Source: Janibacter anophelis NBRC 107843
GTDB taxonomy: Bacteria > Actinomycetota > Actinomycetes > Actinomycetales > Dermatophilaceae
Length of the DNA stretch: 51,203 bases
Assembly (NCBI RefSeq): GCF_001570945.1
Contig: NZ_BCSQ01000022.1
Span: 1-51,203 of the forward strand
Direction of reading: 5' to 3'
Shown here: positions 1 through 7,777 of the stretch, piece by piece
Layout: the number at the start of each line of letters is the position of its first letter
Numbering within the stretch: position 1 is the stretch's first letter
Position numbers and translations under genes: made by a program
Notes under the pieces: generated by a model
Databases searched by the model: none
What the model was told of the DNA's origin: nothing
Seen by the model: only the letters and a program-made list of their open reading frames with translations

Positions 1-1
1 G

Positions 2-496
2 AGCCGGCGCTGCCTCGTCCCGGCCGCGGGCTGGTACGAGTGGCAGGTCTCGCCGGTGGCCAAGGACGCGAAGGGCAAGCCGCGCAAGCAGCCCTTCTTC
101 ATCCACCGCGAGGACGGGGCGCCGATCGCCTTCGCCGGGTTGTACGAGTTCTGGCGGGACAAGGCGATCGCCGACAACGACGACCCGGACGCGTGGCTGA
201 CGACCTTCACGATCATCACGACCGAGGCCGACCCGGGCATGGACCGCATCCACGACCGGCAGCCGCTCGTGCTCGAGCGCGAGGACTGGGCGCGCTGGCT
301 CGACCCCGACCTCACCGACCTCGCGGAGGTGGGCGAGCTGCTCGCCTTCGCCCAGCCGGGGCGCTTCGCCGCGTACCCGATCTCGACCGCGGTCAACGCG
401 ACCCGCAACAACGGCCCGCACCTGCTCGACCCGCTGCCCGCGGAGGAGCTGGTCGGTGTGGTCGACCCGGAGACGGGGGAGGTGCACGGTGGTTGA
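2..496 (+). CDS. SOS response-associated peptidase (SRAP/YedK/HMCES family), 5' truncated
   Basis: Partial gene cut by the window edge, so the catalytic Cys2 of the family is not visible. The open frame runs from base 2 to TGA. It shows the SRAP hallmarks VPAAGWYEW (with the conserved Glu), FTIITTEAD, and HDRQPLVL, which carries the conserved His. The C-terminal NATRNNGPHLLDPL segment also fits. Known role of the family: a thiazolidine DNA-protein crosslink is formed with abasic sites in single-stranded DNA, protecting stalled forks. The 3' end overlaps the start of the next gene by 8 nt if that gene uses GTG at 489. Family assignment is firm; the true start is unknown. Confidence 0.9.
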   Translation, partial: SRRCLVPAAGWYEWQVSPVAKDAKGKPRKQPFFIHREDGAPIAFAGLYEFWRDKAIADNDDPDAWLTTFTIITTEADPGMDRIHDRQPLVLEREDWARWLDPDLTDLAEVGELLAFAQPGRFAAYPISTAVNATRNNGPHLLDPLPAEELVGVVDPETGEVHGG

Positions 497-580
497 GGAA
501 GATCGGACGCTGGACGAAGAAGATCAGACGCTGGTTGAGGAGCGAGGCCGTCCACGGCCGAGCCTCGAAACCAGCGTCGA
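489..580. repeat. Dispersed palindromic repeat copy, inside the hydrolase 5' end
   Basis: Arms CGCTGGTTGAGG and CCTCGAAACCAGCG (529-576) form an inverted repeat around a GC-rich centre that is itself palindromic. A degenerate half copy, GGTTGAGGAAGATCGGACGCTG, precedes it from 489. It belongs to the repeat family seen at about a dozen sites in this window. This copy lies in an open reading frame and would encode the first ~30 residues of the hydrolase. Confidence 0.8.
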
Positions 581-1196
581 GACCGCGCAAGGTCCCGCCC
601 GCCTCCACCTGACGGAGCCGAAGGGGGAGACCCACGGCACCCTGCTGCTCACCCACGGCGCCGGCGGTGGCGTCGGCGCGGTCGACCTGGCCGCCATCGC
701 GAAGCGCCTCCCGGAGGCCGGCTGGCAGGTCGCGCTCGTCGAGATGCCGTGGCGGGTCGCGGGGAAGAAGGTGGCGCCCATGCCGCCGAAGCTCGACGCG
801 GCCTGGCGCGAGATCGTCGCGGCCGTGCGGGACCAGCTGGCTGAGCGGGTGGTCTTCGGCGGGCGCAGCGCGGGGGCGCGGGTGGCCTGCCGGCTCGCCG
901 CGGAGCTGGGCGCCGACGGCGTGCTCGCGCTGAGCTTCCCCCTCGTGCCGCCGGGCAAGGGCCCGGACAAGTCCCGCATCGGTGAGCTCGTCCTGCCGGT
1001 CGAGGCGGGACTGCCGGTGCACGTCGTCCAGGGCGCGCGGGACCCCTTCGGCACGCCGGACGACGTGCGTGAGGCGCTGCGAGCGGCGTTGGGGGACAAG
1101 GCCGCCGACGTGCGCGTCGACGAGGCCAAGGGCACGCACTCCTTCACCGGCGGCGGTGCCGTCGCCGACCTCGTCACGGACTTCTGGGCCCCCTGA
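489..1196 (+). CDS. Alpha/beta hydrolase, KANL3/Tex30-like (dienelactone hydrolase-like)
   Basis: 235 residues if started at GTG 489; the exact start is uncertain because the first ~30 codons are a palindromic repeat. The fold is visible from TLLLTHGAGGG (oxyanion-hole region, about residue 50). A nucleophile-elbow-like GGRSAGARV follows with Ser127, then HVVQGARDPFG before the acid strand and GTHSFTGGG with the probable catalytic His near the C-terminus. This matches small cytosolic KANL3/Tex30-type hydrolases of unknown substrate. It overlaps the SRAP gene by 8 nt in a different frame. It ends convergent with the PucR gene, with two palindromic repeats between. Function beyond a generic hydrolase cannot be inferred. 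Confidence 0.8.
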   Translation: MVEEDRTLDEEDQTLVEERGRPRPSLETSVETAQGPARLHLTEPKGETHGTLLLTHGAGGGVGAVDLAAIAKRLPEAGWQVALVEMPWRVAGKKVAPMPPKLDAAWREIVAAVRDQLAERVVFGGRSAGARVACRLAAELGADGVLALSFPLVPPGKGPDKSRIGELVLPVEAGLPVHVVQGARDPFGTPDDVREALRAALGDKAADVRVDEAKGTHSFTGGGAVADLVTDFWAP

Positions 1197-1198
1197 CC

Positions 1199-1266
1199 TG
1201 CATTTCCCCGGGCAAGTGCGCGTTCTCGACGTCAAGAGTTTGCATTTCCCCGGGCAAATGCGCGTT
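1199..1266. repeat. Two tandem copies of a GCATTT-CCCCGGGC-AAATGC palindrome
   Basis: Two 26-bp copies (1199-1224 and 1241-1266), 42 bp apart, differ at one base. The second contains GCATTTCCCCGGGCAAATGC, arms GCATTT/AAATGC around CCCGGG. They sit in the 90-bp gap between convergent genes (hydrolase and PucR), so a bidirectional terminator or a small dispersed repeat are both possible. There is no T-run after either copy. Confidence 0.7.
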
Positions 1267-1286
1267 TTGGCGATGAGGGGGGAGGG

Positions 1287-2480
1287 TCAGCGGCCGAGGG
1301 CGAGCAGGATCGCGAGGACTTCGTCGGGGTCGTTGAGGCGGTCGCCGAAGAGGTCGCGCACCTGGTTCATCCGGTACCGCACGGTCTGCGGGTGGACGTG
1401 GAGCGATTCGGCGACGAGCTCCCTTCGTCCCTGCAGCAGGAGCCAGGCCCGCAGGGTCTCGGCGAGGCGCTCGGCGGCACCCTCACCCACCTCGGCGAAG
1501 GGGGCGAGAGCCGCGTCCCGCAGATCGGCCAGTGCCGCGGGGTCGCCGTGCAGGACGAGCTCGGGCAGCGCGGCGTCGGTGTCGACGAAGCCGGCCCGCA
1601 ACGCCCGCCCGCGAACCGTCCGCGCGTAGGACTCGTGCGCGAGCAGCCACGGCCGCGCGGGCCCGAGGACGGCTTCGCGCTCGCCGAGCAGCTCGACGAG
1701 GCGCCGGCGTGACCGGCCGCCCGAGTCGGGGACGAGCAGGACGGCGTCGTCGGTGGGGCCGGGCTCGACGTCGGGTCCCGGGAGGTCCTCGGCGAGGGTG
1801 AGGGTGCGCGGGTCGAGCAGGCCGACGGTGCTGACGACGCGCTCGCGCGGCACGAGGACCGCGGTGAGCGAGCGCGGGGGAGTCCAGCCGGCGGCCGCCG
1901 CGGCGGCCTCGAGCTCGCTCGCGCCCTGCCCGGTGAGCAGGCCGCGGGTCAGCCGGTCGAGGTTGACGATCCGCTCGCGCTCGGCGCTGCTCGTCTGCTG
2001 GTTGTGGCCGGCGACGGAGGCCGCGGACAGCTCGTCGATGTAGGTGAAGACCAGCTCGGCGAAGCGCCCGAGCGTCGGTGCGTCGACGCCCGCGTGGATG
2101 GCTTCGACGGACAGCTCGCGCCACGCGGCTCCCGCCCCGACGCGGTAGGCGGACAGCAGTGCCTCGACCGGGCGGCCGTTGCGCGCCTCGGCCTGCCCGA
2201 GCTCGCTCGCCGCGGTGACGCCGACGCCGACGGGCGCCCCCTGCGGCGCAGAGCTGGAGGCCAGCGACACGAAGCTCTCGAGCGAGACCTGCACGGCCTT
2301 TTCGATGATCCGGCCCATCCGCCCCTGGAAGGGCACGTCGTACGCGGGGACCTGCTCCATGACCTCGGCGACGACGATCCGGGCGACCCGCGGCAGGTGG
2401 ACGCGAAGGGCGTCGACCGTCGCCTCGTCGAGGGCGAGGTCGACCGCCCGCTCCGCGGTGCGGCCCGTGGGCTCGGTCAT
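1287..2480 (-). CDS. PucR/CdaR-family transcriptional regulator
   Basis: 397 residues from ATG 2480 (MTEPTGRT). The open frame extends upstream only through a repeat, so the ATG is preferred. The N-terminal ~190 residues form an alpha-helical RsbT/GGDEF-like region. The C-terminus carries the PucR helix-turn-helix, running from LLLQGRRELVAESLHVHPQTVRYRM to the end. A long divergent central part with Arg/Leu-rich helices is typical of the family. It is divergent from the ferredoxin reductase/desaturase pair 155 bp away and is likely its regulator, by analogy with other actinobacteria in which a regulator gene adjoins a desaturase operon. The effector is unknown; the neighbour relationship is an inference. 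Confidence 0.85.
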   Translation of the reverse strand: MTEPTGRTAERAVDLALDEATVDALRVHLPRVARIVVAEVMEQVPAYDVPFQGRMGRIIEKAVQVSLESFVSLASSSAPQGAPVGVGVTAASELGQAEARNGRPVEALLSAYRVGAGAAWRELSVEAIHAGVDAPTLGRFAELVFTYIDELSAASVAGHNQQTSSAERERIVNLDRLTRGLLTGQGASELEAAAAAAGWTPPRSLTAVLVPRERVVSTVGLLDPRTLTLAEDLPGPDVEPGPTDDAVLLVPDSGGRSRRRLVELLGEREAVLGPARPWLLAHESYARTVRGRALRAGFVDTDAALPELVLHGDPAALADLRDAALAPFAEVGEGAAERLAETLRAWLLLQGRRELVAESLHVHPQTVRYRMNQVRDLFGDRLNDPDEVLAILLALGR

Positions 2481-2500
2481 GACGGCTCCTAGTGCTCGGG

Positions 2501-2551
2501 TGGCTTCGAGGCTGACGCTGGCTGAGGTGCGACGGAGGAGCCTCGAAGCCA
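2501..2551. repeat. Dispersed palindromic repeat copy
   Basis: Perfect 13-bp inverted arms TGGCTTCGAGGCT and AGCCTCGAAGCCA enclose CGCTGGCTGAGGTGCG-like sequence. It lies in the divergent gap between the PucR gene and the ferredoxin reductase, within 25 bp of the PucR start, so it may influence expression of either gene. Confidence 0.8.
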
Positions 2552-2635
2552 TTGTCTCCAGCGAACAAAAACCTGAACCCAAGCCTACTCGCCATGGACA
2601 GCGGGGCGCATTGGTTGAGGCGGGAGGATGGAGTC

Positions 2636-3784
2636 ATGACGACGACCGCATCACGCTTCGAGGCTCGCCCGCAGAGCGGACTCACACCTCAGCGAGCGGG
2701 GGGCAGCCCGTTCATCAAGGCCCGCGACGCAGCCGCCCGCATCGCCCGCGGCCTGGCCACGCCCGTCATCCCGGACGACTACCTGGACCTCTTCGCCCCC
2801 CTTCGCTCCGGCGCCGACCTGCGGGGCCGGATCGTCGCGATCACCCCCGAGACCCGCGATGCCGCGACGATCACCATCCGTCCCGGCCGCGACTGGCAGG
2901 GCCACGCGCCGGGACAGTACATCCGCGTCGGCGTCGACGTCGACGGCGTGCGCCACTGGCGCGCCTACTCCCTGACCTCCGACACCAGCGCCCGCGACGG
3001 CCTGATCTCGATCACCGTCAAGGCGATGCCCGACGGGCTCGTCTCGCGCTACCTCGTCCACGACGCCCGCCCGGGTGTCGTCATCCAGATCGACCAGGCG
3101 AGCGGTGACTTCGTGCTGCCGCAGTCGGTCCCGGCCAAGGTCCTCTTCCTCACCGGTGGCTCCGGCATCACGCCCGTCATGGGCATGCTGCGCAACCACG
3201 ACTTCGACGGGCTCGACGTCGTCCACGCGCACTCCGCGCCGACGGCCGACGACGTGATCTTCGCCCGGGAGCTGGCGGACGCCCCGACCGGCGTGCGCGC
3301 GATCGTGCGGCACACCGACGACGAGGGCATGCTCACCCCCGAGCAGCTCGACGAGGTCGTGCCGGACTGGCGCGAGCGTGAGACCTGGATCTGCGGCCCC
3401 ACCCCGATGCTCGACGCCTTCGAGGCGCACTACGCGGCCGCGGGCCGCACCGAGCTGCTCCACGTCGAGCGTTTCCGCCCGACGATCGTCGAGGCGGGCG
3501 AAGGGGGGACCGCCTCCCTTCGCGTCGGCGACGAGGAGAAGCACCTCGAGATCGACGGCGCCACAACGATCCTCGACGCCGCCGAGGACGCCGGCGTCCT
3601 CATGCCGAGCGGGTGCCGGATGGGCATCTGCTTCGGCTGCGTCCTGCCCATGACCGACGGTGCCGTGCGCGACCTGCGCACCGGCGACCTGACCACGACC
3701 ACCCCCGACGACCCGCCGGTGAAGGTGCAGACCTGCATCTCGGCCGTCGCCGGCACGTGCACCATCGACACCCAGGAGAAGTGA
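2636..3784 (+). CDS. Flavin/2Fe-2S ferredoxin reductase, electron donor to the desaturase
   Basis: 382 residues. ATG 2636 is preceded by GGGAGGA at a good distance, which decides the start over upstream in-frame codons. Domain order: a flavin domain (WRAYSLTS, about residue 106), an NAD-binding domain (FLTGGSGITPVMGM, and CGPTPML near residue 251), then a plant-type ferredoxin domain with cluster ligands Cys327, Cys332, Cys335 and Cys367. This is the layout of the mycobacterial Rv3230c protein that feeds electrons to DesA3. The partner desaturase starts 2 nt after the stop, so the two are cotranscribed and probably form one oxidase chain at the membrane. Oddity: residues 7-22 are encoded by a dispersed palindromic repeat. 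Confidence 0.92.
   Translation: MTTTASRFEARPQSGLTPQRAGGSPFIKARDAAARIARGLATPVIPDDYLDLFAPLRSGADLRGRIVAITPETRDAATITIRPGRDWQGHAPGQYIRVGVDVDGVRHWRAYSLTSDTSARDGLISITVKAMPDGLVSRYLVHDARPGVVIQIDQASGDFVLPQSVPAKVLFLTGGSGITPVMGMLRNHDFDGLDVVHAHSAPTADDVIFARELADAPTGVRAIVRHTDDEGMLTPEQLDEVVPDWRERETWICGPTPMLDAFEAHYAAAGRTELLHVERFRPTIVEAGEGGTASLRVGDEEKHLEIDGATTILDAAEDAGVLMPSGCRMGICFGCVLPMTDGAVRDLRTGDLTTTTPDDPPVKVQTCISAVAGTCTIDTQEK
2654..2700. repeat. Dispersed palindromic repeat half-copy inside the ferredoxin reductase
   Basis: GCTTCGAGGCTCGCC, then CTCACACCTCAGCGAGCG, match the repeat copies at 38559-38701 and 51014-51163. Here the copy is in frame and translated as residues 7-22 of the reductase, before the conserved domain starts. 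Confidence 0.75.
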
Positions 3785-3786
3785 CC

Positions 3787-5034
3787 ATGACCGCCACTCT
3801 CGAGCGCACCACGCCCCGCACGACCGACGCCCGCATCACGGGCGGGCGGTCCGAGACGATCCACACGGTCGTCAACATGCACGACTCGCCGATCTCCCAC
3901 CTCAGCCCGGAGCAGATCGAGGAGCTCGGCCGCGAGCTCGACGAGATCCGCGCGTCCGTCATGGACGACCTCGGCGAGACCGACGCCCGCTACATCCGCC
4001 GGATGATCGCCACCCAGCGCTACCTCGAGATGGGCTCGCGCGCGGTGCTGCTCTTCAGCGGCAACCCGATCGCGTGGGTCGCGGGCACCGCCGGCCTGAG
4101 CGTCGCCAAGATCCTCGACAACATGGAGATCGGGCACAACATCATCCACGGCCAGTGGGACTGGATGCGTGACCCCAAGATCCACTCCTCGACGTGGGAG
4201 TGGGACAACGTCACCCCGGCGGACCACTGGAAGAACAGCCACAACAAGGTGCACCACACCTACACCAACGTCGTCGGCCACGACAACGACCTGGGCTACG
4301 GGATCATGCGGGTCGACGACGCGCAGAAGTGGTACCCCGGCTACCTCATCCAGCCGTTCACGCAGTTCCTCAACGCGACCTTCTTCGAGTACGGCATCGC
4401 CGCGTACGACCTGGAGCTCGGCAAGAACTGGCCGACCCGCCACGACAACCCGCAGTGGCGCGCCGAGGCCGGCAAGGTCGTCAACAAGATCAAGAAGCAG
4501 GCCGCGAAGGACTACCTGCTCTTCCCGCTGCTCTCGGGCCCGAACTTCGCCTCGACCCTGGCGGCGAACTTCGTCTCGAACATCGCGCGCAACTACTGGA
4601 CGCACTCGGTCATCATGTGCGGGCACTTCCCGGCCGGGGTCAAGACCTTCACCAAGACCTCGATCGACGGGGAGACCCGCGGCGAGTGGTACCTGCGCCA
4701 GATGCTCGGCTCCGCCAACATCTCCGGGTCGAAGGCCATGCACATCATGACCGGCAACCTCAGCTACCAGATCGAGCACCACCTCTTCCCGGACATGCCG
4801 AGCCGCCGCTACCAGCAGATCGCCCCGCAGATCCGCGCGCTCTTCGACAAGTACGAGCTCGACTACGTGACGGGCCCGCTGCCCAAGCAGGTCGCCTCCG
4901 CGTGGAGCGAGATCATCCGCCTCTCCCTGCCCAACGACACCTCGCTGCTGCAGACGATCAACATCCTGCGGACGAAGGGGATGAAGGGCCTGAAGGCGCG
5001 CGCTCGCGCCACCCGCTTCCGCCTGGAGTCCTGA
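3787..5034 (+). CDS. Membrane fatty acid (acyl-CoA) desaturase, DesA3-like
   Basis: 415 residues from ATG 3787. The three histidine boxes that bind the di-iron centre are present: HNIIH (117-121), HNKVHH (152-157) and QIEHHLFP (His331, His332). Hydrophobic segments around residues 80-105 and 255-275 fit an integral membrane enzyme. Known role of the family: oxygen-dependent insertion of a cis double bond (usually delta-9) into saturated acyl chains, using electrons from the reductase encoded 2 nt upstream. The translational closeness and shared layout with Rv3230c/Rv3229c make the partnership convincing. Regulation by the divergent PucR protein is plausible. Two or more palindromic repeats follow the stop codon. 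Confidence 0.93.
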   Translation: MTATLERTTPRTTDARITGGRSETIHTVVNMHDSPISHLSPEQIEELGRELDEIRASVMDDLGETDARYIRRMIATQRYLEMGSRAVLLFSGNPIAWVAGTAGLSVAKILDNMEIGHNIIHGQWDWMRDPKIHSSTWEWDNVTPADHWKNSHNKVHHTYTNVVGHDNDLGYGIMRVDDAQKWYPGYLIQPFTQFLNATFFEYGIAAYDLELGKNWPTRHDNPQWRAEAGKVVNKIKKQAAKDYLLFPLLSGPNFASTLAANFVSNIARNYWTHSVIMCGHFPAGVKTFTKTSIDGETRGEWYLRQMLGSANISGSKAMHIMTGNLSYQIEHHLFPDMPSRRYQQIAPQIRALFDKYELDYVTGPLPKQVASAWSEIIRLSLPNDTSLLQTINILRTKGMKGLKARARATRFRLES

Positions 5035-5039
5035 CCGCA

Positions 5040-5231
5040 ACGTTGGTCGAGGTGTGAGTTCGCGCAGCGAGCGAGCCTCGAGACCCGGTGACCCAGCGTT
5101 GGTCGAGGTGTGAGTTCGCGCAGCGAGCGAGCCTCGAGACCCGGCGGCCGAGGGCTTCGAGCCTCGGGCGCGGACGCCCTCGCACCTCAGCCAGCGTGTG
5201 TGGGGCAGGGACGCCCTCACGCCTCAGTCAG
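5040..5231. repeat. Cluster of three to four palindromic repeat copies
   Basis: Copies at 5040-5085 and 5094-5142 are almost identical (GTTGGTCGAGGTGTGAG to GAGCCTCGAGACC). A third runs 5152-5199 in the opposite sense and a partial fourth covers 5202-5231 (CCCTCACGCCTCAGTCAGCG). They fill the gap between the convergent desaturase and galE, so they may act as bidirectional terminators. Confidence 0.85.
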
Positions 5232-5237
5232 CGCGCG

Positions 5238-6254
5238 TCACGCCGGGTACCCCTGCGGGTTGGCGGACTGCCAGCGCCACGTGTCGGCGCACATCTGCTC
5301 GATCGTGCGCGTCGCGCGCCAGCCGAGTTCGGCCTCGGCGCGTGACGGGTCGGCGTAGACGGCGGCGAGGTCGCCGGCGCGGCGGCCCACGATGTCGTAG
5401 GGGACCGCTCGTCCGCTCCCGGCCTCGAAGGCGGCGACCATCTCGAGGACGGACGTGCCGTGGCCGGTCCCGAGGTTCCATTCCCGCACCGGGACGTCCG
5501 GGTGGTCCTGGAGGTACTGGAGGGCTGCCACATGGCCCGCTGCGAGGTCCTCGACGTGGATGTAGTCGCGCAGGGCCGTACCGTCGGGGGTCGGGTAGTC
5601 ATCACCGAAGACCTGCAACCGCTCGCGCCGACCGACGGCAACCTGGGAGATGAACGGCATGAGGTTGTTGGGGACGCCCTGGGGGTCCTCGCCGATCCGC
5701 CCGGACGGATGGGCCCCGACGGGATTGAAGTACCTGAGCAGTGCCACCTGAGCCGCCCCCGTCGCGGCCACATCACGCAGGATCTGCTCCTGCATCACCT
5801 TGGTCCAGCCATAGGGGTTGGTCGAGCGGGTCTCGAGCTCTTCCGGCATGGGGACGGTGTCCGTCTCGCCGTAGACGGTGGCCGAGGAGGAGAACACGAG
5901 CCTGCACACCCCGTGCCGATCCATCGCTCGGAGCAGCGCGAAGGTCGTGCCCAAGTTGTTGTCGTAGTACTCCAACGGGATCTGGCTCGACTCGCCCACC
6001 GCCTTGAGGCCGGCGAAGTGGATGACGGCGTCGAAGCCCCCTTCGCCCAACAGCGCGGACGTCTTGTCGGCATCCCGCAGGTCGAAACTGTGGCTCTCGA
6101 TGCGTGTGCCGGTCAACTCCTCCAGCCGCGGCAGGACCGATGCGCGGGAGTTGACGTGGCTGTCGGCGACGACCGGCTCATGACCCGCGGCCGCGAGCTG
6201 GACGACGGTGTGGGAGCCGATGTACCCGGCTCCGCCGGTGACGAGGACACGCAT
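5238..6254 (-). CDS. galE: UDP-glucose 4-epimerase
   Basis: 338 residues, the normal family length. An N-terminal Rossmann motif GGAGYIGSH binds NAD. SSSATVYG carries the catalytic Ser region, and YGWTK gives the YxxxK catalytic pair. C-terminal RAGDLAAVYADPSRA matches GalE. It interconverts UDP-glucose and UDP-galactose in the cytosol, feeding galactose into surface polysaccharides such as the cluster further along. It stands alone between repeats. ATG 6254 has no clear ribosome-binding site but a TACGCT hexamer ends 6 nt before it, suggesting a leaderless transcript. Confidence 0.95.
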   Translation of the reverse strand: MRVLVTGGAGYIGSHTVVQLAAAGHEPVVADSHVNSRASVLPRLEELTGTRIESHSFDLRDADKTSALLGEGGFDAVIHFAGLKAVGESSQIPLEYYDNNLGTTFALLRAMDRHGVCRLVFSSSATVYGETDTVPMPEELETRSTNPYGWTKVMQEQILRDVAATGAAQVALLRYFNPVGAHPSGRIGEDPQGVPNNLMPFISQVAVGRRERLQVFGDDYPTPDGTALRDYIHVEDLAAGHVAALQYLQDHPDVPVREWNLGTGHGTSVLEMVAAFEAGSGRAVPYDIVGRRAGDLAAVYADPSRAEAELGWRATRTIEQMCADTWRWQSANPQGYPA

Positions 6255-6266
6255 GGGATCAGCGTA
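6255..6266 (-). promoter_or_regulatory. Possible leaderless promoter of galE
   Basis: Reading the minus strand, TACGCT is followed by six bases and then ATG, the TANNNT-N6-ATG layout typical of actinobacterial leaderless genes. No good -35 hexamer is visible. Confidence 0.4.
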
Positions 6267-6357
6267 GTCAGACGGAGTTCCGGCAGGTTTCCGGCCTGTC
6301 GAAGGGGGCTCCTCGCCTTCAATGCAGAGCCGTTCCTCAGGAGACGGAGCCCGGTGA

Positions 6358-6379
6358 CGAAATCAAATGCTTGATTTCG
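6358..6379. terminator. AT-rich hairpin between rsrA and galE
   Basis: CGAAATCAA and TTGATTTCG form a perfect 9-bp stem around a 4-base loop. It is strikingly AT-rich for its surroundings and lies about 80 nt beyond the rsrA stop codon on that strand. A terminator of the sigR-rsrA transcript is the simplest reading; there is no long T tail. Confidence 0.45.
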
Positions 6380-6380
6380 C

Positions 6381-6432
6381 CGAGGTTGGTCGAGGTGTGA
6401 GTTCGCGCAGCGAGCGAACCTCGAGACCTGGC
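6381..6432. repeat. Dispersed palindromic repeat copy
   Basis: GGTTGGTCGAGGTGTGAG to GCGAACCTCGAGACCTGG, nearly identical to the copies at 5040-5142. Located just beyond the rsrA 3' end next to the AT-rich hairpin. Confidence 0.8.
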
Positions 6433-6460
6433 GTTCACCCCGCGAAGGGAGCGCGCCTCG

Positions 6461-6763
6461 TCAGCCCTCGGTCGAGATCTGCCGGACCTGGGTGACCTCG
6501 CTCCACGACCCGTCCTCGCAGATCGTGGTGATGCGCTCCATGATCGTCGCGCGCAGGCGCGGGGGAGCGGGCTCACAGGCGCAGGAACGCTGGACGAGAT
6601 CCCGCAGGACCCGGTCGAGGTCGTGCTCGGCGAGGCAGGGTGCGCAGTTGGCCAAGTGTGCGGCCAGAGCCTTGGTGTCGTCGAAGGTCATCTCGCCGTC
6701 GACGTACTCCATCATCCGGTAGAGCGCCTGGGAGCAGTCCATGTGCGCGTCGTCGTGGCTCAT
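6461..6763 (-). CDS. rsrA: Mycothiol-system zinc anti-sigma factor (RsrA-like)
   Basis: 100 residues. Cys10, His36, Cys40 and Cys43 (HLANCAPC) correspond, one residue offset, to the zinc/redox centre described for Streptomyces RsrA. A second pair, Cys61 and Cys63, is also present. Known mechanism: the reduced zinc form holds SigR inactive; disulfide stress ejects zinc, forms a disulfide and frees SigR; thioredoxin resets it. The start ATG overlaps the sigR stop codon by 4 nt (ATGA), so the pair is translationally coupled and made in balance. Size and layout are normal for the family. Confidence 0.93.
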   Translation of the reverse strand: MSHDDAHMDCSQALYRMMEYVDGEMTFDDTKALAAHLANCAPCLAEHDLDRVLRDLVQRSCACEPAPPRLRATIMERITTICEDGSWSEVTQVRQISTEG

Positions 6764-7410
6764 GACCCGCTCCCCTTCGCAGCGGCGACGCCCCGGTCGG
6801 CGGCGTAGTCGGTGAGCATCTCGCGCAGCTGGCGCCGACCGCGGTGCAGCCGCGACATGACGGTGCCGATGGGCGTGCCCATGATCTCGGCGATCTCCTT
6901 GTAGGCGAAGCCCTCGACGTCGGCGAGGTAGACCGCCATCCGGAAGTCCTCCGGCAGCTCCTGCAGGGCCCGCTTGACCTGCGTGTCGGGCATGCGGTCC
7001 AACGCCTCGACCTCGGCCGAGCGCAGGCCCTTGGAGGTGTGCTGCTCCGCCTTGTGCAGTTGGTAGTCCTCGACCTCGGGGGAGTCGGACTGCTTCGGCT
7101 CGCGCTGCTTCTTGCGGTAGCTGTTGATGTAGGTGTTGGTGAGGATGCGGTACATCCACGCCTTGAGGTTGGTGCCCGGCTTGTACTGGTGGAACGCCGC
7201 GAACGCCTTGGCGAAGGTCTCCTGGACCAGGTCCTCGGCGTCGGTCGGGTTGCGCGTGGTGCGCAGCGCGGCGGAGTACAGCTGGTCGAGCAGCGGCATC
7301 GCCTCGCGCTCGAACCGTGCGCGTCGCTCCTCGGTGGTCTCCTGGGCGACGTCGACGGCAGCGTCGGCCGCAGCCTGCGCGGCACTCTCGTCGGTCGTGG
7401 GATCAGTCAT
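6760..7410 (-). CDS. sigR: ECF RNA polymerase sigma factor SigR/SigH (thiol-oxidative stress)
   Basis: 216 residues from ATG 7410. Region 2 is visible as [17 protein letters not shown] with [16 protein letters not shown]. Region 4 is visible as [17 protein letters not shown], then [19 protein letters not shown] and HRGRRQLRE. This sequence is characteristic of SigR of Streptomyces and SigH of mycobacteria. It directs transcription of thioredoxin, mycothiol and protein-quality genes under disulfide stress. It overlaps rsrA by 4 nt. Its own SigR-type promoter lies about 95 nt upstream, giving positive autoregulation. The frame is open a further 47 codons upstream, but those residues do not look conserved, so the long SigR' form is not proposed. 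Confidence 0.95.
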   Translation of the reverse strand: MTDPTTDESAAQAAADAAVDVAQETTEERRARFEREAMPLLDQLYSAALRTTRNPTDAEDLVQETFAKAFAAFHQYKPGTNLKAWMYRILTNTYINSYRKKQREPKQSDSPEVEDYQLHKAEQHTSKGLRSAEVEALDRMPDTQVKRALQELPEDFRMAVYLADVEGFAYKEIAEIMGTPIGTVMSRLHRGRRQLREMLTDYAADRGVAAAKGSGS

Positions 7411-7502
7411 CGCACTCCACCCTAGCGGGGTGGCCGTGCGCTCTCCGGCGTGCAGTACGAGCACGTGGACTCCTGTCCGTCGCAGTGGTTCTCCCGGAGT
7501 CC

Positions 7503-7528
7503 AACAGCCACCCCCGCCCCGCCATTCC
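7503..7528 (-). promoter_or_regulatory. SigR-dependent autoregulatory promoter of sigR-rsrA
   Basis: On the minus strand GGAAT (7528-7524) is followed by exactly 18 bases and GTT (7505-7503). This is the published SigR consensus GGAAT-N18-GTT without a mismatch. It lies about 95 nt upstream of the sigR ATG, as in the autoregulated sigR loci of other actinobacteria. Confidence 0.85.
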
Positions 7529-7556
7529 CGGCGGGCCCGACGTCGGGACATGCGAA

Positions 7557-7587
7557 GGGGGCCGCGCCCGTCACGGGTGCGGCCCCC
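7557..7587 (-). terminator. GC-rich hairpin after the bL37 gene
   Basis: GGGGGCCGC and GCGGCCCCC pair across an inner CCCG/CGGG stem with a TCA loop. It lies 20 nt past the bL37 stop and just upstream of the sigR promoter, so it probably separates the two transcripts. Confidence 0.7.
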
Positions 7588-7606
7588 TCGTCATGGTGCT
7601 GGGTGC

Positions 7607-7681
7607 TCAGGCGTTGGGCTTCTTGCCGTGGTTCGCGGCCTTGCCCTTGCGCGAGCGACGCTTGCGGGCGCGCTTGCTCAT
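7607..7681 (-). CDS. Ribosomal protein bL37 (24-residue actinobacterial large-subunit protein)
   Basis: A 24-codon gene. The peptide begins MSKRARKRRSRKG and ends ANHGKKPNA, with no acidic residue and half of it Lys or Arg. This closely matches bL37, the tiny protein seen in the Mycobacterium smegmatis 50S subunit (pattern KRGRKKR...ANHGKRPN). It binds 23S rRNA in the large subunit. AAGGAG sits 7 nt before the ATG, a strong ribosome-binding site, and a stable hairpin follows the stop, so it looks like a complete monocistronic gene. It is easily missed by gene callers because of its size. It is separate from the sigR transcript. Confidence 0.88.
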   Translation of the reverse strand: MSKRARKRRSRKGKAANHGKKPNA

Positions 7682-7777
7682 GGTGACTCCTTGGGTACGT
7701 CGCCCCGCCGGGTGGCGGCGGGGAGGTGAACAACGAGGCATTCTGTCACGAACGAGCAGATTGCCTTGCCTCGGGAC

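Noticed and set aside
7411-7551. Long SigR' form starting upstream
   Set aside because: The frame is open, but the extra 47 residues look unlike a protein and contain the SigR promoter itself at 7503-7528.
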